Shown one piece after another: positions 57,101-64,000 of a DNA stretch of 64,000 bases; within the stretch, counting starts at the first letter, position 1; every line of letters starts with the position of its first letter. The notes below the pieces were generated by a model that searched no databases, was not told where the DNA came from, and saw only the letters and a list, made by a program, of their open reading frames with translations. The position numbers were made by a program, and so were the translations under genes. Source of the stretch: Ptiloglossa arizonensis (Eukaryota > Arthropoda > Insecta > Hymenoptera > Colletidae); the NCBI RefSeq assembly GCF_051014685.1, contig NC_135059.1, positions 1 to 64,000 of the forward strand, given 5' to 3'.

Positions 57101-59695
57101 ACGTATAACGTATAACGTATAACGTATAACGTATATTGTATAACGTATAACGTATAACGTATAACGTATAACGTACAACATATAACGTATAACGTATAAC
57201 GTATTACATATTACGTATACCGTATAATGTATATCGTATAACGTAAGACCTATGAAGTATAACGTATAACGTATAACGTATAACGTATAACGTATAACGT
57301 ATAGCGTATAACGTATAACGTATAACGTATAACGTATAACGTATAACGTATAACGTATAACGTGTAACGTATAACGTATAACGCATAACGTATAACGTAT
57401 AACGTATAACGTATAACGTATAACGTATGAAGTATTACGTGTAACGTACAACGTATAACGTATAACGTATAACGTATAACCTATGACGTATAACGTATAA
57501 CGTATAACGTATAACGTATAACGTATAACGTATAACGTATAACGTATAACGTATAACGTATAACGTATAACGTATAACGTATAACGTATAACGTATATTG
57601 TATAACGTATAACGTATAACCTATGACGTATAACGTATAACGTATAATGTATAACGTACAACGTATAACGTTTAACGTATAACCTATGACGTATAACGTA
57701 TAACGTATAACTTATAACGTATAACGTATAACGTATAAAGTACAACGTATAACGTATAACGTATAACGTATAACGTATAACGTATAACATATAACGTATA
57801 TTGTATAACGTACAACGTATAACGTATAACGTATAACGTACAACATATAACGTATAACGTATGACGTCTAACGTATAAAGTATAACCTATAACGTATAAC
57901 GTATAACGTATAACGTATAACGTATAACGTATAACGTATAACGTATAACGTATAACGTATAACTTATAACGTATAACGTATATCGTATAACGTATATTGT
58001 ATAACGTATAACGTATAACGTATAACCTATGACGTATAACGTATGACGTATAATGTATAGCGTATAACGTATAACGTATAACGTATAACGTATAACGTAT
58101 AATGTATAACGTATAACGTATGACGTATAACGTATAACCTATGACGTATAACGTATAACGTATAACGTATAACCTATAACGTTTAACGTATAACGTATAA
58201 AGTACAACGTATACCGTATAACGTATAACGTATAACGTATAACGTATAACGTATATTGTATAACGTATAACGTATAACGTATAACGTATAACGTATAACG
58301 TATAACGCATAACGTATAACGTATAACGTATAACCTATGACGTATAACGTATAACGTATAACGTATAACGTATAACGTATAACGTATAACGTATAACGTA
58401 TATCGTATATCGCATAACGTTTAACGTATATTGTATAACGTATAACGTATAACGTATAACCTATGACGTATAACGTATAACGTATAACGTATACCGTATA
58501 ACGTATAACGTATAACGTATAACGTATAACGTAAATCGTATATTGTATAACGTATAACGTATAACGTATAACCTATGACGTATAACGTATAACGTATAAT
58601 GTATAGCGTATAACGTATAACGTATAACGTATAACGTATAACGTATAACGTATAACGTATAACGTATAACGTATAACGTATAACGTATAACGTATAACCT
58701 ATAAAGTATAACGTATAACGTATAACGTATAACGTATAACGCATAACGTATAACGTATAACGTATAACGTATAACGTATGAAGTATTACGTGTAACGTAC
58801 AACGTATAACGTATAACGTATAACGTATAACCTATGACGTATAACGTATAACGTATAACGTATAACGTATAACGTATAACGTATAACGTATAACGTATAA
58901 CGTATAACGTATAACGTATAACGTATAACATATAACGTATAACGTATAACGTATATTGTATAACATATAACGTATAACGTATAACGTATGACGTATAACG
59001 TATAACCTATGACGTATAACGTATAACGTATAACCTATAACGTATAACGTATAACGTATAAAGTACAACGTATAACGTATAACGTATAACGTATAACGTA
59101 TAACGTATAACGTATATTGTATAACGTATAACGTATAACGAATAACGTATAACGTACAACATATAACGTATACCGTATAATGTATATCGTATAACGTAAG
59201 ACCTATGAAGTATAACGTATAACGTATAACGTATAACGTATAACCTATGACGTATAACGTATAACGTATAACGTATAACGTATAACGTATAACGTATAAC
59301 GTATAACGTATAACGTATAACGTATAACGTATAACGTATAACCTATGACGTATAACGTATAACGTATAACCTATAACGTATAACGTATAACGTATAAAGT
59401 ACAACGTATAACGTATAACGTATAACGTATAACGCATAACGTATAACGTATATTGTATAACGTATAACGTATAACGTATAACGTATAACGTTTAACGTAT
59501 AGTGTATAACGTATAACGTATAACGTATAACCTATGACGTATAACGTATAACGTATAACGTATAACGTATAACGTATAACGTATAACGTATAACGTATAA
59601 AGTACAACGTATAACGTATAACGTATAACGTATAACGTATAACGTATAACGTATATTGTATAACGTATAACGTATAACGTATAACGTATAACGTA
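54120..59695 (+). repeat. 6.2-kb duplication, copy 2
   Basis: It is colinear with copy 1, including the nested 609-bp pair (54208 and 54817), the 658-bp pair (GTTT at 56367 and 57033), GTAAATCG near 58532 and ATATCGCATAACG near 58417. It is three heptamers longer than copy 1 between about 52430 and 52490 (copy 1 coordinates), inside a pure run. It has an ACGTGTA unit near 55353 that copy 1 lacks. Confidence 0.85.
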
Positions 59696-61074
59696 CAACA
59701 TATAACGTATAACGTATAACGTATTACATATTACGTATACCGTATAATGTATATCGTATAACGTAAGACCTATGAAGTATAACGTATAACGTATAACGTA
59801 TAACGTATAACGTATAACGTATAACGTATAGCGTATAACGTATAACGTATAACGTATAACGTATAACGTATAACGTATAACGTATAACGTATAACGTATA
59901 ACGTATAACGTATAACGTATAACGTGTAACGTATAACGTATAACGTATAACGTATAACGTATAACGTATAACGTATAACGTATAACGTATAACGTATAAC
60001 GTATAACGTATAACGTATAACGTATAACGTATAACGTATAACGTATAACGTATAACGTATAACGTTTAACGTATATTGTATAACGTATAACGTATAACGT
60101 ATAACCTATGACGTATAACGTATAACGTATAACGTATAACGTATAACGTATAACGTATAACGTATAACGTATATTGTATAACGTATAACGTATAACGTAT
60201 AACGTATAACGTACAACATATAACGTATAACGTATAACGTATTACATATTACGTATACCGTATAATGTATATCGTATAACGTAAGACCTATGAAGTATAA
60301 CGTATAACGTATAACGTATAACGTATAACGTATAACGTATAACGTATAGCGTATAACGTATAACGTATAACGTATAACGTATAACGTATAACGTATAACG
60401 TATAACGTGTAACGTATAACGTATAACGCATAACGTATAACGTATAACGTATAACGTATAACGTATAACGTATGAAGTATTACGTGTAACGTACAACGTA
60501 TAACGTATAACGTATAACGTATAACCTATGACGTATAACGTATAACGTATAACGTATAACGTATAACGTATAACGTATAACGTATAACGTATATCGTATA
60601 ACGTATATTGTATAACGTATAACGTATAACGTACAACCTATGACGTATAACGTATAACGTATATTGTATACCGTATAACGTATAACGTATAACGTATAAC
60701 GTATAACGTATAACGTATAACCTATGACGTATAACGTATAACGTATAACCTATAACGTATAACGTATAACGTATAAAGTACAACGTATAACGTATAACGT
60801 ATAACGTATAACGTATAACGTATAACGTATATTGTATAACGTATAACGTATAACGTATAACGTATAACGTATAACGTACAACATATAACGTATAACGTAT
60901 AACGTATTACATATTACGTATACCGTATAATGTATATCGTATAACGTAAGACCTATGAAGTATAACGTATAACGTATAACGTATAACGCATAACGTATAA
61001 CGTATAACGTATAACGTATAACGTATAACGTATAACGTATAACGTATAACGTATAACGTATAACGTATAACGTA
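59696..61074 (+). repeat. Heptamer segment related to 49.8-50.8 kb
   Basis: ACAACAT-ATTACATATTACG-GAAG modules near 59700, 60213 and 60880, GTTTAACGTATATTG near 60064 and GAAGTATTACGTG near 60474 follow the order seen at 49780-50750. It looks like a partial third copy of that part of the 6.2-kb unit. From 60526 it also matches 44244-44501. Confidence 0.7.
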
Positions 61075-64000
61075 TAACGTATAACGTATAACGTATAACG
61101 TATAACGTATATTGTATAACGTATAACGTATAACCTATGACGTATAACGTATAACGTATAATGTATAACGTACAACGTATAACGTTTAACGTATAACCTA
61201 TGACGTATAACGTATAACGTATAACTTATAACGTATAACGTAAACCTATAAAGTACAACGTATAACGTATAACGTATAACGTATAACGTATAACGTATAA
61301 CATATAACGTATATTGTATAACGTACAACGTATAACGTATAACGTATAACGTACAACATATAACGTATAACGTATGACGTCTAACGTATAAAGTATAACC
61401 TATAACGTATAACGTATAACGTATAACGTATAACGTATAACGTATAACGTATAACGTATGACGTATAACGTATAAGGTATAACGTATAACGTATAACGTA
61501 TAACGTATAACGTATAACGTATAACGTATAACTTATAACGTATAACGTATATCGTATAACGTATATTGTATAACGTATAACGTATAACGTATAACCTATG
61601 ACGTATAACGTATAACGTATAATGTATAGCGTATAACGTATAACGTATAACGTATAACGTATAACGTATAACGTATAATGTATAACGTATAACGTATGAC
61701 GTATAACGTATAACCTATGACGTATAACGTATAACGTATAACGTATAACCTATAACGTTTAACGTATAACGTATAAAGTACAACGTATACCGTATAACGT
61801 ATAACGTATAACGTATAACGTATAACGTATATTGTATAACGTATAACGTATAACGTATAACGTATAACGTATAACGTATAACGTATAACGCATAACGTAT
61901 AACGTATAACGTATAACCTATGACGTATAACGTATAACGTATAACGTATAACGTATAACGTATAACGTATAACGTATAACGTATATCGTATAACGTATAA
62001 CGTTTAACGTATATTGTATAACGTATAACGTATAACGTATAACCTATGACGTATAACGTATAACGTATAACGTATACCGTATAACGTATAACGTATAACG
62101 TATAACGTATAACGTAAAACGTATATTGTATAACGTATAACGTATAACGTATAACCTATGACGTATAACGTATAACGTATAATGTATAGCGTATAACGTA
62201 TAACGTATAACGTATAACGTATAACGTATAACGTATAACGTATAACGTATAACGTATAACCTATAAAGTATAACGTATAACGTATAACGTATAACGTATA
62301 ACGCATAACGTATAACGTATAACGTATAACGTATAACGTATGAAGTATTACGTGTAACGTACAACGTATAACGTATAACGTATAACGTATAACCTATGAC
62401 GTATAACGTATAACGTATAACGTATAACGTATAACGTATAACGTATAACGTATAACGTATAACGTATAACGTATAACGTATAACATATAACGTATAACGT
62501 ATAACGTATATTGTATAACATATAACGTATAACGTATAACGTATGACGTATAACGTATAACCTATGACGTATAACGTATAACGTATAACGTATAACGTAT
62601 AACGTATGACGTATAACGTATAACGTATAACGTATAACGTATAACGTATAACGTATAACGTATAACGTATAACGTATAACGTATAACTTATAAAGTATAA
62701 AGGATAACGTATAACGTATAACGTATAACGTATAACGTATAACGTTTAACGTATATTGTATAACGTATAACGTATAACGTATAACCTATGACGTATAACG
62801 TATAACGTATAACGTATAACCTATGACGTATAACGTATAACGTATAACGTATAACGTATAACGTATAACGTATAACGTATAACCTATGTCGTATAACGTA
62901 TAACGTATAACGTATAACGTATAACGTATAACGTATAACGTATAACGTATAACGTATAACGTATAACGTATAACGTATAACGTTTAACGTATATTGTATA
63001 ACGTATAACGTATAACGTATAACGTATAACGTATAACATATAACGTATAACGTATAACGTATAACGTATGACGTGTTACGTGTAACGTACAACGTATAAC
63101 GTATAACGTATAACGTATAACCTATGACGTATAACGTATAACGTATAACGTATAACGTATAACGCATAACGTATAACGTATAACGTATAACGTATAACGT
63201 TTAACGTATATTGTATAACGTATAACGTATAACGTATAACCTATGACGTATAACGTATAACGTATAACGTATACCGTATAACGTATAACGTAAAACGTAT
63301 AACGTATAACGTATATTGTATAACGTATAACGTATAACGTATAACCTATGACGTATAACGTATAACGTATAATGTATACCGTATAACGTATAACGTATAA
63401 CCTATGACGTATAACGTATAACGTATAACGTATACCGTATAACGTATAAGGTATAACGTATAACGTATAACGTATAACGTATATTGTATAACGTATAACG
63501 TATAACCTATGACGTATAACGTATAACGTATAATGTATAACGTACAACGTATAACGTTTAACGTATAACCTATGACGTATAACGTATAACGTATAACTTA
63601 TAACGTATAACGTATAACGTATAAAGTACAACGTATAACGTATAACGTATAACGTATAACGTATAACGTATAACGTATAACGTATATTGTATAACGTACA
63701 ACGTATAACGTATAACGTATAACGTACAACATATAACGTATAACGTATGACGTCTAACGTATAAAGTATAACCTATAACGTATAACGTATAACGTATAAC
63801 GTATAACGTATAACGTATAACGTATAACGTATGACGTCTAACGTATAAGGTATAACGTATAACGTATAACGTATAACGTATAACGTATAACGTATAACGT
63901 ATAACTTATAACGTATAACGTATAACGTATAACGTATATTGTATAACGTATAACGTATAACGTATAACCTATGACGTATAGCGTATGACGTCTAACGTAT
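61075..64000 (+). repeat. Right-end segment, further copy of 21.6-24.5 kb
   Basis: From TATATTG at 61108 it follows 21620 onward at offsets of 39488, 39494 and finally 39487 bp, to the last bases (ATAGCGTATGACGTC matches 24490). Private features are a 6-bp unit near 61239-61246 (ACGTAAACCTATA) and AAAGGATAACG near 62698, where the others have AAAGTATAACG. The same module begins at 51364 and 57594, so the window ends inside a repeat and not at a boundary. Confidence 0.8.
61236..61250. other. 6-bp unit, register slip
   Basis: ACGTAAACCTATAAAG lacks the T of one ACGTATA unit. It explains the one-base change in offset between this segment and its counterpart at 21.6-22.5 kb. Confidence 0.75.

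Larger units (their letters stand above)
1101..64000 (+). repeat. Giant ACGTATA heptamer satellite array
   Basis: About 62.9 kb, close to 9,000 units, of tandem ACGTATA, all in one orientation and continuing past the right edge. Most units are canonical. Variants are mostly single or double substitutions: ACCTATG, ACCTATA, ACTTATA, ACATATA, ATGTATA, AAGTATA, AAGTACA, CCGTATA, GCGTATA, TTGTATA, ACGTCTA, ACGTTTA, ACGTGTA, ACGCATA, ACGTATG and ACGTATT. Only about 15 units seen differ from 7 bp in length. The unit has no net GC skew and is about 71% AT. It is not telomere-like, since neither strand is G-rich. No unique sequence, transposon or coding region interrupts it. Confidence 0.98.

Noticed and set aside
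1661..62345. Short variant modules as insertion-sequence ends or transposon remnants
   Set aside because: The modules keep the 7-bp register and differ from ACGTATA by substitutions only. There are no target-site duplications, terminal inverted repeats or coding remnants.
1382..63631. More than a hundred minus-strand open frames of 60-390 codons, the longest at 38856-40028
   Set aside because: All translate as variants of Y-T-L-Y-V-I-R because the TATACGT repeat has no stop in any minus frame. Starts and stops come from chance substitutions, frames overlap one another, and no protein domain, ribosome site or codon pattern is present.
1101..64000. Telomere repeat array
   Set aside because: The unit is 7 bp like the plant-type TTTAGGG, but ACGTATA has no G-rich strand and no G-run. 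It lies next to an interior-type satellite and is full of variants.
1101..64000. TATA-box promoters
   Set aside because: TATAA occurs in every heptamer as part of the repeat, so it carries no positional information about transcription.

Overview
The window is non-coding satellite DNA, almost certainly eukaryotic heterochromatin. I find no gene, RNA gene, transposon, promoter or CRISPR array that I can support. It has two parts. Positions 1-1097 hold six full copies and one truncated copy of a satellite of about 175 bp. From about 1101 to the right edge at 64000 the sequence is one unbroken array of the heptamer ACGTATA (TATACGT on the other strand). That is roughly 9,000 units, all in the same orientation, and the array runs off the window. 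I do not recognise the satellite or the heptamer well enough to name a clade. A pericentromeric, subtelomeric or sex-chromosome block of a plant, animal or other eukaryote would fit. Such heptamers are known in other lineages (for example Drosophila virilis AAACTAC), but this unit, with one CpG per copy, is not one I can place.

The heptamer array is not uniform. Pure runs (up to about 30 units) are punctuated by variant units such as ACCTATG, TTGTATA, AAGTACA, ACGTCTA and ACATATA. These variants occur in fixed combinations, and the combinations form larger repeats. By position the main layers are: a direct repeat with a 1.76-kb period (1661-2440 and 3416-4204); a family of about 3 kb marked by CGCATATTG (starting near 6600, 9707, 14242 and 16880, with shorter copies at 19259 and 20638); a 385-bp tandem block (about 12785-13970); a repeat with a 1379-bp period (19050-21321); a near-identical tandem duplication of about 10.6 kb (19945-30571 and 30572-41345); a repeat with a 2.76-2.77-kb period (38030-42505); and a 6.2-kb duplication (47880-53445 and 54120-59695) with 609-bp and 658-bp tandem repeats nested inside it. 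The last 3 kb (61075-64000) is a further copy of sequence at 21.6-24.5 kb.

The many long open frames on the minus strand are artefacts of the repeat. A 7-bp unit without a stop codon on that strand reads as the same heptapeptide (Y-T-L-Y-V-I-R) in all three frames. The plus strand is closed every 21 bp by TAA.

The most interesting features are the abrupt satellite-to-heptamer switch at a shared AAAGTAC, the nested duplication history, the strict 7-bp register over tens of kilobases, and the retention of a CpG in nearly every unit. All coordinates and offsets were read by eye. Duplication edges inside pure heptamer runs cannot be placed better than tens of bases. The two largest duplications should be checked as possible assembly artefacts.
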